Virus record (IMG/VR): IMGVR_UViG_3300043539_001670 | Span: 1 to 30,523 of that record | Direction: 5' to 3' (one strand) | Length of the DNA: 30,523 bases | From: a virus | In this document: piece by piece, positions 6,991 to 15,177 of the stretch | Position numbering within the stretch: position 1 is the stretch's first letter | Layout of the letters: every line of letters begins with the position of its first letter | The notes under the pieces: generated by a model | What the model saw: only the letters and a program-made list of their open reading frames with translations | What the model was told of the DNA's origin: nothing | The model's database searches: none | Translations under genes and position numbers: made by a program

Positions 6991-8840
6991 TGGGCAAGCG
7001 CCTCTGGAAACTCACCAAGGCCGATCTGGCCGACCCCACCACCGCCTGGGCGAGGGCGGCCGTCGCCGGCAAGATCACCGTCGGCGAGCTGGTCCGCCAC
7101 GCGGCCGAACGCCACCTGCGAGATCTCCGCGACGGCGCCCGCCGCGGCCTGCATTGGAGCCCGGAGCGCGCCGCCCACGCCCTGAACTTCCCGCCTTCCG
7201 TGCTCACCATCACCGAGGGCGCGCATGTCGGCCGACCCTTCAACCTGCTGCTCTGGCACATCTTCTGCGTCGGCTCCCTGTTCGGCTGGCGGCTGGCGTC
7301 GGGCCGCATGCGCTTCCGCAAAGGCTGGCTGGAGACCGGCAAAGGCCAGGCGAAATCCCCGCTGATGGCGGCGATCGGGCTCTACATGATGGGCTTCTAC
7401 GGCGTCCCCCGCGCCAAGGCGTTCGCGATCGGCCAGGACAAGGCCACGGCGAACGTGCTGTTCAAGGACGCCGTCGCCATGTGTCGCGGCCCCATCCCCG
7501 GCGGCGAGGAAGGCGACAGCCTGGTCGCCAGAGGCGAAGTCATCCTGCGCGGCGAGGGCGACAACGCCTGGAAGATCGAACACCTCGACAGCGACAGCAT
7601 CTTCCAGTCGCTCGCCAACAACCAGAACGTCTCCGGCCCCCGCCCCACCTTCGTCGCGGCCGACGAGATCCACGAGTTCAAGACCAACGCCGCCATCGAG
7701 ACCTGGCAGGAAGCCATCGCGAAAATGCCCGGAGACGCGCTGATGCTGATGGGCACCAACACCCCCGCCGTCGATCAGCTCGTCGGATCCCAGTACAGCG
7801 AATTCTATCAGGCCGTCGTCACCGGCCAATACCGCGACGACGAAGCCTTCGCCTTCATCGCCCGCGTCGATGAGGCCGACCGCAAGGACGTCTTCACCAA
7901 CGAGGCCTGCTGGCCGAAGGCGCTGCCCGCTCTGGGCGTCACCTTTCCGATCGAGAACATCCGGGGCCGCGTGCAAACCGCCCAGGTCCTGATCAGCACG
8001 GCGCTTTCGGTCAAGCGCCTCTATTTCGGCATTCCCGTCGGCTCGGCCGAATACTGGATCGAGGAAAGCGCCTGGCGCGCCGTCCAAGGCAAGGTCGATC
8101 CGGACGAACTGAAGGGCCTGCGCTGCTGGCTGGCGCTCGATCTCAGCCAGAAGAACGACCTCACCGCCCTCACTGCCATCTGGCAGCGCGCCGACGGCTC
8201 CTCCAATGGCCATCTGCTCACCAAGACCTGGTATTGGACCGCCCGCGACGGCCTGGAAGAACGCGCCCGCGAAGACCTCGCCCCCTACATGGAATATGTC
8301 GCCGAGGGCCTGCTCACCGCCGTCCCCGGCCCCACCATCCGCTATTCCTTCATCGCAGCCCAGGTCAAGCGGCTGGTCGCCGAACATGACGTCCAGGCCC
8401 TGGTCTTCGACGCCGCCTTCTTCGCAGAATTCCAGGCCGCCTGCCACGAAGTCGAACTGCAGCATTGGATCTGGACCGGCGAAGAGAGCGCGCTCTACGC
8501 CCCGGCCGGCGCGCTCAAGATGATGCGCCACGGCCAGGGCAAGCGCGTGAATGTCGGCGACAAGGCGCTGGAGGAAATCCAGCTGGTCATGCCGCATTCC
8601 GTCACGAAACTGGAGGACGCGATCTTGAACGGCACGATCACGATCGACGCCTCCCGCGTCACCGACCTTTGCGTCATGAACGCCGCGATCGACGAAGACG
8701 GGCAGGGCAATCGCGCTTTCGACAAGCTGCGCTCGCGCGGCCGCATCGACGGCCTGGTCACCAACGCCATGGCCGTCGGCGCCGCGCTCTCCGGCGTCAC
8801 CGCCGCCGCGGCGAAGAAATCCTGGTGGGAAACCGCCTGA
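6990..8840 (+). CDS. terL: Terminase large subunit (HK97-like)
   Basis: 616 residues, normal for this family. The ATPase domain has a variant Walker A, TGKGQAKSP (residues 116-124, invariant Lys122), Walker B VAADE (222-226) and a coupling motif LMGTNTP. The nuclease domain begins with the strand LALDLS (catalytic Asp384), then VFDAAFF, then a C-terminal Asp-rich part. It cuts concatemeric DNA and pumps it into the prohead, docking on the portal encoded next. The start at 6990 and the stop at 8838-8840 both form TGATG overlaps with the flanking genes, typical of coupled translation. An upstream extension of the frame to 6834 is a shadow of the small subunit gene. Confidence 0.95.
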   Translation: MGKRLWKLTKADLADPTTAWARAAVAGKITVGELVRHAAERHLRDLRDGARRGLHWSPERAAHALNFPPSVLTITEGAHVGRPFNLLLWHIFCVGSLFGWRLASGRMRFRKGWLETGKGQAKSPLMAAIGLYMMGFYGVPRAKAFAIGQDKATANVLFKDAVAMCRGPIPGGEEGDSLVARGEVILRGEGDNAWKIEHLDSDSIFQSLANNQNVSGPRPTFVAADEIHEFKTNAAIETWQEAIAKMPGDALMLMGTNTPAVDQLVGSQYSEFYQAVVTGQYRDDEAFAFIARVDEADRKDVFTNEACWPKALPALGVTFPIENIRGRVQTAQVLISTALSVKRLYFGIPVGSAEYWIEESAWRAVQGKVDPDELKGLRCWLALDLSQKNDLTALTAIWQRADGSSNGHLLTKTWYWTARDGLEERAREDLAPYMEYVAEGLLTAVPGPTIRYSFIAAQVKRLVAEHDVQALVFDAAFFAEFQAACHEVELQHWIWTGEESALYAPAGALKMMRHGQGKRVNVGDKALEEIQLVMPHSVTKLEDAILNGTITIDASRVTDLCVMNAAIDEDGQGNRAFDKLRSRGRIDGLVTNAMAVGAALSGVTAAAAKKSWWETA

Positions 8841-10108
8841 TGGCGAAAGCAGGTTTCTGGCCCCGGCTCTGGCCCTTCGCCCGCAAAAGCCAGACCGCGA
8901 CTCTGAACGAACAGGTGCTGGCCGCTCTGCGCGCCGCCTTCGGCGGCGGCCCGTCGCGCTCCGGCGTCTCGATCACCTGGGAAAGCGCCCTGCAATGCAC
9001 GACGGCCTTGTGCGTCACCCGCGTGCTGTCCCAGGGCGTCGCCCAACTGCCGCTCAAGATCTTCCAGCAGGACGGCCGCAGCAAGACCGAGGCGCTCGAT
9101 CACCCGATCACCCGCCTGGTCAAGCGCGGCCCGAACGGCTTTCAGACCTGGTTCGAGTTCGTCGAGTTCCTGATGGTCAACGCCGTGCTCGGCAAAGGCG
9201 GTTTCGCCCTGATCCTGCGCGACAGCCAGCAAAGAGTGATCGAGCTGCTGCCGCTGCCCGCGCCCTGGGTCACGGTCAAGCGGCGCAATGACTGGTCGGT
9301 CTACTACCAGATCGATCTGCAGGTCGGCTCCGAGGGCGGCTATCGCCGAATCACCGTGGAGGACGCCGATATCCTGAAGATCCTGGGTCCGTCGCTTGAT
9401 GGCTATCGCGGCCTCGCCGCCGGGCTGGATCTGGCGCGCGAAGCCCTGGGGCTGGCGCTGGCCACAGAAGAGCAGCACGCCCGGCTGCATTCCAACGGGC
9501 TGCAGACCTCCGGCGCCTGGTCGGTCGATGGCATCCTGGCGCCCGAGCAGTATGAACAGCTCTCCGCCGCGATTGAAAAGCATATCGGCCTCGCCCAGGC
9601 CCACCGCCCGCTGGTGCTCGATCGCGCCGCCAAGTTCCAGGCTTTCAGCATGACCGGCGTCGACGCCGAACATCTGGCCACCCGCGCTTTCCAGATCGAG
9701 GAGATCTGCCGCGCGCTCCGCTGCATGCCGATCATGGTCGGCCATAACGACAAGGCCGCCACTTACGCCAGCGCGGAGCAGATGTTCCTCGCCCATGAAA
9801 CCCATGATCTGGTTCCCTGGGGCGCCCGCGTCGAACAGCGCGTCGCCCGCAGCCTGCTGACCATGGACGAGCTGGAGGGCGGCCTCTACCCCAAGATCAT
9901 GTTCCAGGCCCGGCTGCGCGGCGATCCGGCCAGCCGGGCGGCGTTCTACCAGCGCGGAATCACCGATGGCTGGCTGACCCGCAACGAAGTCCGCGCCTTT
10001 GAGGACATGAACCCGATCGACGGGCTGGATGAAATCCTGTCGCCCTTGAACATGGTTCTCGGCAATCCGCCCCCTGCCACGCCGCCCGCCCTCACGCCTC
10101 CCGCATAA
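8840..10108 (+). CDS. Portal protein (HK97 family)
   Basis: 422 residues, close to the 424 of HK97 gp3. Family features include the early AALRAAFGGGPSRSGVSITWE, the TALCVTRVLSQGVAQLPLKI segment, HPITRLVKRGPN, the FVEFLMVNAVLGKGGFALI strand-helix, and a late PIMVGHNDKATYASAEQMF-like segment shared by portal proteins. The dodecameric ring forms the DNA entry vertex of the head and contacts terminase and head-tail connectors. The ATG at 8840 overlaps the terminase stop. The C-terminal 20 residues are Pro-rich and likely disordered. Confidence 0.95.
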   Translation: MAKAGFWPRLWPFARKSQTATLNEQVLAALRAAFGGGPSRSGVSITWESALQCTTALCVTRVLSQGVAQLPLKIFQQDGRSKTEALDHPITRLVKRGPNGFQTWFEFVEFLMVNAVLGKGGFALILRDSQQRVIELLPLPAPWVTVKRRNDWSVYYQIDLQVGSEGGYRRITVEDADILKILGPSLDGYRGLAAGLDLAREALGLALATEEQHARLHSNGLQTSGAWSVDGILAPEQYEQLSAAIEKHIGLAQAHRPLVLDRAAKFQAFSMTGVDAEHLATRAFQIEEICRALRCMPIMVGHNDKAATYASAEQMFLAHETHDLVPWGARVEQRVARSLLTMDELEGGLYPKIMFQARLRGDPASRAAFYQRGITDGWLTRNEVRAFEDMNPIDGLDEILSPLNMVLGNPPPATPPALTPPA

Positions 10109-10118
10109 GGGGTCGCCC

Positions 10119-10841
10119 ATGCATGACCGTCTCGCCATCCCCGTCGAGCTGAAGCTCGCCGGGCCCGAAGCCGCGCCCGGCTCTTTCGAAGGCTACGCCT
10201 CGCTGTTCGGCGTGATCGACCAGGGCGGCGACATGGTCGCCCCCGGCGCGTTCACGCAAAGCCTGGCGGCCATGAAGGCGCGCGGCTACGCCGTGCCGAT
10301 GTATCTGAACCACGGCGCGATGGCGGGCTCCGATCCGCTGCCGGTCGGCGTCTGGCGGTCGATCACGGAAGATGCGAAAGGCCTCTCCGTCTCCGGCGAA
10401 TTGCTGGGCCTGAACACCGACGCCGGGGCCTATCGCTACGAGCTGGTCAAGGGCGGGGCGATGCGCGGCCTCTCGATCGGCTACCGCGCCAAGAAGGTGG
10501 ATTACGGCAAGAAGCCGGGCGAGCCGCGCCGCACGCTGAAGCAGATCGATCTGATCGAGATCTCGATCGTCGATGATCCCATGCTGGCGCAGGCGCAGGT
10601 CGCGACCATCAAATCCGCCGCAGCCGGCTTCACCATCCGCGAATTCGAACGGGCGCTGGAGAGCGGGACGCTCCCTCCTCTGTCCGATCGCGAAGCCAAG
10701 GCCCTGCTGGCCGGCGGCTTCAAGGCTCTGGACGCGATCAGGGGCGAGGCGCGGGACGCGCTGACCCCGGATCCATCCGACCCCGACTCCGAAGAAACCC
10801 TCGCCGCCCTGCGCGGCCTGCTAACCCGCATGAAAGGTTGA
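10119..10841 (+). CDS. Prohead maturation protease (HK97 family)
   Basis: 240 residues. This is the herpesvirus-protease-like fold of HK97 gp4: a start with EGYASLFGVIDQGGD, the catalytic His65 in YLNHG, the catalytic Ser119 in RGLSIGY, and the closing IEISIVDDPML strand. It digests the scaffold-like delta domain of the capsid protein and then itself inside the prohead. The C-terminal 70 residues (from about 170) are a helical tail that probably targets it to the capsid interior. It begins 10 bases after the portal stop, and the capsid gene starts 4 bases after its own stop. Confidence 0.95.
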   Translation: MHDRLAIPVELKLAGPEAAPGSFEGYASLFGVIDQGGDMVAPGAFTQSLAAMKARGYAVPMYLNHGAMAGSDPLPVGVWRSITEDAKGLSVSGELLGLNTDAGAYRYELVKGGAMRGLSIGYRAKKVDYGKKPGEPRRTLKQIDLIEISIVDDPMLAQAQVATIKSAAAGFTIREFERALESGTLPPLSDREAKALLAGGFKALDAIRGEARDALTPDPSDPDSEETLAALRGLLTRMKG

Positions 10842-10845
10842 CCCC

Positions 10846-12159
10846 ATGCCCCTCGACGGCGAAATCAAGAAGATCATCGAAGACCTCGGCACCACGCATG
10901 AGGCCTTCAAGAAATCGGTGGAAGAAGAGCTGGCCCAGATCAAGAAGGCCGGCCAGCCTGATCCGTTGACCACGCAGAAAATCCAGAAGCTGAACGATCG
11001 CCTCGATCAGCTGACTGACGCCAAATCCAAGGCTGACAAGCATCTGGAGGATCTGGAGAAGAAGCTGGCGCGCCAGTCCTTCTCGGGCGGCGAAGGCGAC
11101 GACAAGTTCGCGGCCGAGCTGAAGGCGATGAACCATACCATCGCGGCGACCCGAAACGGCCGCGCCGAACAGTTCGATGCGGATGGGTATCGCGCTTACA
11201 AGACCGTCCTCAACCAGTTTCTGCGCAACGGCAATGAGCATTTCAGCGATTCGGAGCGCAAGACCCTCGCGGTCGGCGCCGATCCGGACGGCGGCTATCT
11301 GGTCACGCCCGATCGCACTGGCGCGATCGTCACCCGCGTGTTCGAAACCTCGCCGATGCGCCAGATTTGCACCGTCCAGACCATCGGCACCGATGCGCTG
11401 GAAGGCCTGCGCGACACCGATCAGGCCAGCGCCGGCTGGGTCGGCGAGACGGCGGCCCGCCCGGTCACCGGCACGCCGGCGCTTGGCCAGTGGCGCATTC
11501 CCACCCGCGAGATGTTCGCCCAGCCGGACGCGACGCAGAAGATGCTGGACGACAGCTCGATCGACGTCGAAGCCTGGCTGGCGGAGAAGGTCGCCGACCG
11601 CTTCGCCCGGCTGGAAAACACCGCCTTCATCACCGGCGACGGCGTCACTCAGCCGCGCGGCATCACCACCTACCCGACGGCGGCCACGGCGGACGATACC
11701 CGCGCCTGGGGCACGTTTGAGCATATCGCGACCGGCGTGTCCTCCAATTTCCCGGCCACCGCGCCGGCTGATCGCCTGTTCGATCTGGTCCAAGCGGTCA
11801 AGTCGGAATATCTCACCAACGCTCGCTTCCTCACCCGCCGCTCGGTCATGCAGCTGGTGCGCAAGTTCAAGGACACCACCAACCAGTATCTCTGGCAGCC
11901 CTCGCTGCAGGCCGGCGTGCCGGAAACGCTGCTGGGCTACCCGGTGTTCTACGCGGAGGATATGCCGGCGCTCGCCGCTAACTCGCTCAGCATGGCCTTC
12001 GGCGATTTCGCGCGCTGCTACACCATCGTCGATCGCATCGGCGTGCGCACCATCCGCGACAATGTGACGAACAAGCCCTTCGTCCGCTTCTACTCGATCA
12101 AGCGCGTCGGCGGCGACGTGGTCCAGTTCGAATGCGTGAAGTTCATGCGCTTTGGTTGA
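10846..12159 (+). CDS. Major capsid protein (HK97 fold)
   Basis: 437 residues. Residues about 1-95 form a charged coiled coil, the delta domain that acts as internal scaffold and is removed by the protease. The mature part opens with SERKTLAVGADPDGGYLVTPD, the usual N-arm to HK97-fold transition. Next come the E-loop region around WVGETAARPVTGTPALG and the spine helix and P-domain segments (ENTAFITGDG, QPRGITTYP). The family closes with a strand like FVRFYSIKRVGGDVVQFECVKF. There are 415 to 420 subunits in a T=7 shell of this family. I did not assign crosslinking residues. It is followed by a 198-base gap filled with hairpin repeats. Confidence 0.95.
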   Translation: MPLDGEIKKIIEDLGTTHEAFKKSVEEELAQIKKAGQPDPLTTQKIQKLNDRLDQLTDAKSKADKHLEDLEKKLARQSFSGGEGDDKFAAELKAMNHTIAATRNGRAEQFDADGYRAYKTVLNQFLRNGNEHFSDSERKTLAVGADPDGGYLVTPDRTGAIVTRVFETSPMRQICTVQTIGTDALEGLRDTDQASAGWVGETAARPVTGTPALGQWRIPTREMFAQPDATQKMLDDSSIDVEAWLAEKVADRFARLENTAFITGDGVTQPRGITTYPTAATADDTRAWGTFEHIATGVSSNFPATAPADRLFDLVQAVKSEYLTNARFLTRRSVMQLVRKFKDTTNQYLWQPSLQAGVPETLLGYPVFYAEDMPALAANSLSMAFGDFARCYTIVDRIGVRTIRDNVTNKPFVRFYSIKRVGGDVVQFECVKFMRFG

Positions 12160-12164
12160 TCCCA

Positions 12165-12199
12165 GGCGCGGCTCGCGGGCGTAAGCCCGCAAACGCGCC
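12165..12199. repeat. Covarying hairpin repeat, copy 1
   Basis: Begins 5 bases after the capsid stop. Outer stem GGCGCG (12165-12170) pairs with CGCGCC (12194-12199). Inner stem GCGGGC (12175-12180) pairs with GCCCGC (12185-12190) around a GTAA loop. No T-tract follows, so it is not a classic intrinsic terminator, though it could still slow RNA polymerase or protect the capsid mRNA end. Confidence 0.8.
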
Positions 12200-12211
12200 G
12201 CCTGAGCCCTA

Positions 12212-12267
12212 GCGCGGCTTTGCCTGCGTCGGCTCGCCACAGGCGAACGATCGCAAGCGAAACGCGC
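12212..12267. repeat. Covarying hairpin repeat, copy 2 (nested form)
   Basis: The outer stem GCGCG (12212-12216) pairs with CGCGC (12263-12267), preceded by the family flank GAGCCCTA. Nested inside is the shorter mini-hairpin type: GTCGGC, then TCGCC-ACA-GGCGA (12234-12246), then ACGATCGC. This copy links the intergenic family to the mini-hairpins translated at the start of three genes. Confidence 0.7.
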
Positions 12268-12289
12268 GGAGGCGATCACGTCAGCTTCA

Positions 12290-12323
12290 GGCGCGGCTCG
12301 TGGGCGAAAGCCCCGAACGCGCC
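12290..12323. repeat. Covarying hairpin repeat, copy 3
   Basis: The outer stem GGCGCG (12290-12295) pairs with CGCGCC (12318-12323). The inner arms GGGC and GCCC close a GAAA tetraloop, with one bulged T (TCGTGGGC against GCCCCGA). It lies 34 bases before the next start codon, so it could sit in the leader of the 12358 gene. Confidence 0.75.
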
Positions 12324-12357
12324 TCTTTCCCCCTCTCCGCTCTGAAGGAGCCCTGTC

Positions 12358-12756
12358 ATGGCTTACCGCGATCTCCGCTCCAATATGGATGCGGTCCACA
12401 CTCTGGCGCCGGCCGCGCGCGCCGCCACCGCCAACGGCGTTTCCGTCGATCTGCGCGGCTTCGAAGGCGCGATGGCCGTGGTCCATTTCGGGACCTGGAC
12501 CGACGGCACGCATACCCCCTCGCTTGAGGAATCCAACGACGGCACCACCTTCACCGCCGTCGCCGCCGCCGATCTGATCGGCAGCTTCTCGGCGGTCACC
12601 TCCGCCGCCGGCAACAACACGGTCCAGCGCGTCGGCTATAGCGGCTCCCGCCGCTTCATCCGCGTGACGATGACGGTCGCCACCGCGACCACCGGCGCGA
12701 CCAGCTCCGCCGCGATCGTCCGCGGCAACCCCGCCACCATCCAGCCGGTGCCCTAG
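12358..12756 (+). CDS. Small structural protein, possible head decoration or fibre protein
   Basis: 132 residues, rich in Thr, Ala, Val and Gly and predicted all-beta. The pattern YRDLRSNMDAVHTLAPAARA, then a beta domain with GTWTDGTHTPSLEESNDGTTF and YSGSRRFIRVTMTV, recurs in small proteins encoded directly after capsid genes in alphaproteobacterial and other siphophages. The position and beta-sandwich look fit a capsid cement or head fibre protein, but I know no experimental proof for this group. The ribosome binding site is GAAGGAG about 10 bases upstream. The TAG stop is part of the hairpin repeat that follows, a feature shared with the tail tube gene. Confidence 0.75.
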   Translation: MAYRDLRSNMDAVHTLAPAARAATANGVSVDLRGFEGAMAVVHFGTWTDGTHTPSLEESNDGTTFTAVAAADLIGSFSAVTSAAGNNTVQRVGYSGSRRFIRVTMTVATATTGATSSAAIVRGNPATIQPVP

Positions 12757-12787
12757 CGCGGCTTGCGGGTGAAACCCGCAAACGCGC
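12756..12787. repeat. Covarying hairpin repeat, copy 4
   Basis: Starts on the last base of the TAG stop. The outer stem GCGCG (12756-12760) pairs with CGCGC (12783-12787). The inner stem TTGCGGGT (12763-12770) pairs perfectly with ACCCGCAA around a GAA loop. A second short palindromic element, CACTTCCTGC...GCAGGAAGTG (12803-12842), follows in the same gap and could form a separate 10-base-pair stem. Confidence 0.8.
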
Positions 12788-12803
12788 GCTGCGACCCGAC
12801 AGC

Positions 12804-12842
12804 CACTTCCTGCAGAGCGGCCCGCCGCGCCGCAGGAAGTGG
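12804..12842. terminator. Stem-loop between structural genes, terminator-like
   Basis: ACTTCCTGC and GCAGGAAGT pair around a GC-rich loop of about 20 bases. A short T-run (TTTTTTTCC near 12858) comes 16 bases later, too far for a classic intrinsic terminator. It may attenuate readthrough or act as a processing site between the decoration-like gene and the next gene. This is a weak call. Confidence 0.35.
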
Positions 12843-12889
12843 CGAAAGGATCGCCCTTTTTTTCCTCTTCTTCATCTGGAGACCCGCTC

Positions 12890-13138
12890 ATGTGGCTCAA
12901 ACCCCTCACCACCACTTCGGCCTGGGAAAACGGCGCGTCCAACCCGACCGCCCTGATCCAGGACCAACCGATCGACGTCAGCGACGATCTCGCCGCCATC
13001 CTGATCCGCGACGGCTTGGCTGAAGCCTGCGATCCTCCGCCTTGCGAAGCCTGCGATCAACCGGATTGCCCGGATTGCGATCCGCCCGCCCCCCCGCCTG
13101 AAGCCCCGGCCGCCCCGCCGGCCGCCAAGAAGAAGTGA
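12890..13138 (+). CDS. Small head/connector-region protein with Cys-rich tail
   Basis: 82 residues from an ATG at 12890, which has a CTGGAG ribosome binding site 8 bases upstream. A longer frame from 12839 lacks a comparable site and would add low-complexity Ser residues. Residues 1-45 (MWLKPLTTTSAWENG, then IDVSDDLAAILIRDGLAE) resemble the short proteins often encoded between capsid and head-tail connector genes. The tail has five Cys at 47, 52, 55, 60 and 63, spaced C-x4-C-x2-C-x4-C-x2-C, and then a Pro/Ala stretch ending KKK. The Cys cluster could bind metal. The function is unknown. The stop overlaps the next ATG (TGATG). Confidence 0.7.
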   Translation: MWLKPLTTTSAWENGASNPTALIQDQPIDVSDDLAAILIRDGLAEACDPPPCEACDQPDCPDCDPPAPPPEAPAAPPAAKKK

Positions 13139-13752
13139 TGTCCTACGCCACCGTCACCGTGACGACGCCAGCCTCTTCGCAGGATCTGGCGTCGCTTGCG
13201 AGCCTGAAGACCGAGCTGCAGATCGCCGGAACTGCGGATGACGCGTGGCTGCAGGAGAAAATCACCGAGGCAAGCGCGGTGATCGCCGCTTATTGCGGCC
13301 GCAGCTTCGGCCAGGAGACGATCAGCCAGACCTTCCGCCTGGAGCGTCCGGCCCCGGCCTTGCAGCTCGCCCGCTTCCCGCTGGCCTCGGTCACTTCGGT
13401 CACGGAGGACGGCGAGCTGCTGACCTCCGATCTCTTTGAGGCCCAGCCGGAGCCGGGCCTGCTGCGCCGGCTGTCCGGCGATCGGCCCGCCGCCTGGACC
13501 GCCGCCAAGGTGACAGTCGTCTATCAGGCCGGATACGCCCTGCCGGCCTCCGCCCCGGCGGCGCTGCGCGACGCCTGCCTGACCCTGGTCAAGGCGCGCT
13601 GGTCCGGCCGCAGCCGCGACCCGCTGATCAAGTCGGAAGAGGCCCCGGACGTCTACAAATTCGATTACTGGGTCGGCGGCGTCGCCGACAGCGGTTCGCT
13701 TTATGACCTGAAAGCCAAGCTTGAGCGCTTCCGCAGCTACGCCAGGCCGTGA
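13138..13752 (+). CDS. Head-tail connector protein (HK97 gp6-like)
   Basis: 204 residues. The helical opening, SLASLKTELQIAGTADDAWLQEKITEASAVIAAYCGR, is the hallmark of gp6/gp15-type head-tail adaptors, followed by a beta insertion and a closing helical segment (LRDACLTLVKARW). Twelve or so copies bind below the portal ring to extend the DNA channel. I take ATG 13138, which overlaps the previous stop, over the GTG one codon upstream. It ends in a TGATG overlap with the next gene. Confidence 0.88.
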   Translation: MSYATVTVTTPASSQDLASLASLKTELQIAGTADDAWLQEKITEASAVIAAYCGRSFGQETISQTFRLERPAPALQLARFPLASVTSVTEDGELLTSDLFEAQPEPGLLRRLSGDRPAAWTAAKVTVVYQAGYALPASAPAALRDACLTLVKARWSGRSRDPLIKSEEAPDVYKFDYWVGGVADSGSLYDLKAKLERFRSYARP

Positions 13753-14072
13753 TGAACCCGATCGCAAGTTACGCCCGCGCCTTCGCCGCCCGCGCGGCCC
13801 TGGCCACGCATACCCGCTATGACGTGAACGACCAGCCCGTCACAGCGCAGGTCCGCGCCGTGCTGCGCGGGGCGAAGAAGGGCGAAATCGTCGATGACGT
13901 GGTCGAAGGCGCGGTCGAGGCCAGACTCCTGGCCGCCGATCTCACGGTCGCCCCGGTCCCCGGCGACAAGCTCACCATCTTCGGCCAGGTCTACAAGATC
14001 ACCGGCGTCGACGACGCCCGTCTCCGCGCCCAGGGCCAGCTCTTGGCCTATGTCGTGGATCTGGCGGGCTGA
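13752..14072 (+). CDS. Head-tail joining protein (stopper-like)
   Basis: 106 residues. The C-terminal half, LLAADLTVAPVPGDKLTIFGQVYKITGVDDARL, reads like the small beta-barrel of the lambda gpFII/Phage_attach and related head-completion (stopper) proteins, with the usual PxPGDxxxxxGxxYxIxGV order. It would seal the connector after packaging and offer the docking face for the tail. The ATG at 13752 overlaps the connector stop, and the stop overlaps the next ATG (TGATG at 14070-14074), so the four genes from 12890 to 14740 are translationally coupled. Confidence 0.75.
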   Translation: MNPIASYARAFAARAALATHTRYDVNDQPVTAQVRAVLRGAKKGEIVDDVVEGAVEARLLAADLTVAPVPGDKLTIFGQVYKITGVDDARLRAQGQLLAYVVDLAG

Positions 14073-14740
14073 TGCGTCTATCCCAAGGCTTCGCGCGGCA
14101 GTATCAGGTCGCGATGCAGGGCGCAGAAGCGCAGACCCGCGCCGCCCATGTCGCCGCCGCCCGCGCTCGGCTGAAGGAAGACGCCGGGCTTGCGCCGGAA
14201 GATCCGGAAGTTCAGACCTTCGTGGATCGCCGCCGGGGCGCGCCGCTGGAATCGGTCGATGTTCCGGGCGTGATCCTGTTTCGCATCTCACGCCTGGCGG
14301 AGGTGGCCCAGTTCGCCCTGCAGGCCGCGCGCGGCTTCTCGCCTGCGCGCTCCGGCAATTACCGCGCCGCCTGGCTGGCCCTGGTCGGCGGCCAGATCTG
14401 GCGCGGCGATGCGATCGATCCCGACGCGGAGCTGACCATCGTCAACCCCGTGCCTTACGCCCGCAAGATCCAACTGCGCGGCGCGAAGGCCCTGTCGGTC
14501 CCGCCCGGCATCGTCGATCGGGTCAGCAACGCGGCGAAAGCCAGGTTCGGAACCAGGGCTTTTCTGATCACGGTCCGCTTCATCCAGCTTCCCCCCGGCG
14601 TCGGCCGCAACTACCGCCTGAAAAACGCCTCCACTCGGGTGATGTCCGGCGGCCGGATCGTCGCGCGCAAGGATTCCCCCAGGGGATCCGCGATCAACTA
14701 CCCGGCGCTGTCGGTCACGCAACGCTGGAGCTTTCAGTAA
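14072..14740 (+). CDS. Neck/tail completion protein (HK97 gp10-like, tentative)
   Basis: 222 residues. Its place, between the stopper-like and tail-terminator-like genes, is where HK97 gp10-type proteins are encoded. Such proteins carry a motif like the observed NPVPYARKIQLRGAK, in which a tyrosine-containing turn precedes the basic segment. The ARSGNYRAAWLALVGG helix and the SVTQRWSFQ end also fit a minor tail protein. The N-terminal 60 residues are helical and charged. Family assignment is by context and general pattern, not by a diagnostic motif. It overlaps both flanking genes by one base. Confidence 0.65.
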   Translation: MRLSQGFARQYQVAMQGAEAQTRAAHVAAARARLKEDAGLAPEDPEVQTFVDRRRGAPLESVDVPGVILFRISRLAEVAQFALQAARGFSPARSGNYRAAWLALVGGQIWRGDAIDPDAELTIVNPVPYARKIQLRGAKALSVPPGIVDRVSNAAKARFGTRAFLITVRFIQLPPGVGRNYRLKNASTRVMSGGRIVARKDSPRGSAINYPALSVTQRWSFQ

Positions 14741-15165
14741 TGCCCCTGCCGGACGCGCTCACCGCCATTCGCAACCGGATCACGACGGCTTATCCCGCCA
14801 TGCCGATCCGCTGGCCGGGCAAGCGCTTCCAGGTCCCGAAACCGCCGACCATGTTCTTCGTCTTCGATTTTCTGGGCTCGTCCCCGGTCACGGCGGGCAT
14901 CGCCGCGACCGGCTCGCATCTCCATCGCGAATTCGCCAGCTTCGCGGTTCACGTGCTGGTCCCGGATGGCGACGGCGACGCGGCCTTGAACGCCACCTGC
15001 CAGCAGCTTGCCGATCTGTTTCGCGTCACCAGCTTCGCCGCAGCCGTCGGTCAGGTGAATTGCGACGGCGAGCCGCGCATCGATCCGCTTCCGTCCGACG
15101 CGATGGAAGGCGCCTGGTTCGGCCGCTCTGTGGTGGTCGATTTCCGTCATGATTTCGTAGGATAG
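14740..15165 (+). CDS. Tail terminator-like protein
   Basis: 141 residues. A helical start, PLPDALTAIRNRITTAYP, leads to a mixed fold with a central helix (ATCQQLADLFR) and a closing strand (GRSVVVDFRHDFVG), the order seen in tail terminators (lambda gpU, DUF4128/DUF3168 types). Such a hexamer caps the tail tube at its final length and attaches it to the head. The ATG at 14740 overlaps the previous stop (TAATG). The same frame runs open far upstream (to 13894) as a shadow of the preceding genes. It precedes the tail tube gene by 12 bases, as is usual. Confidence 0.75.
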   Translation: MPLPDALTAIRNRITTAYPAMPIRWPGKRFQVPKPPTMFFVFDFLGSSPVTAGIAATGSHLHREFASFAVHVLVPDGDGDAALNATCQQLADLFRVTSFAAAVGQVNCDGEPRIDPLPSDAMEGAWFGRSVVVDFRHDFVG

Positions 15166-15177
15166 GAGAAGAACCCC

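Noticed and set aside
12165-12323. CRISPR array suggested by regularly spaced palindromes
   Set aside because: The units differ in their cores, have no constant-length unique spacers, and no cas gene is present.
10738-12999. Long minus-strand frame of 753 codons opposite the capsid gene
   Set aside because: Antisense shadow of the capsid and its spacers. It crosses the hairpin repeats, and the product is low-complexity Gly/Arg/Asp sequence.
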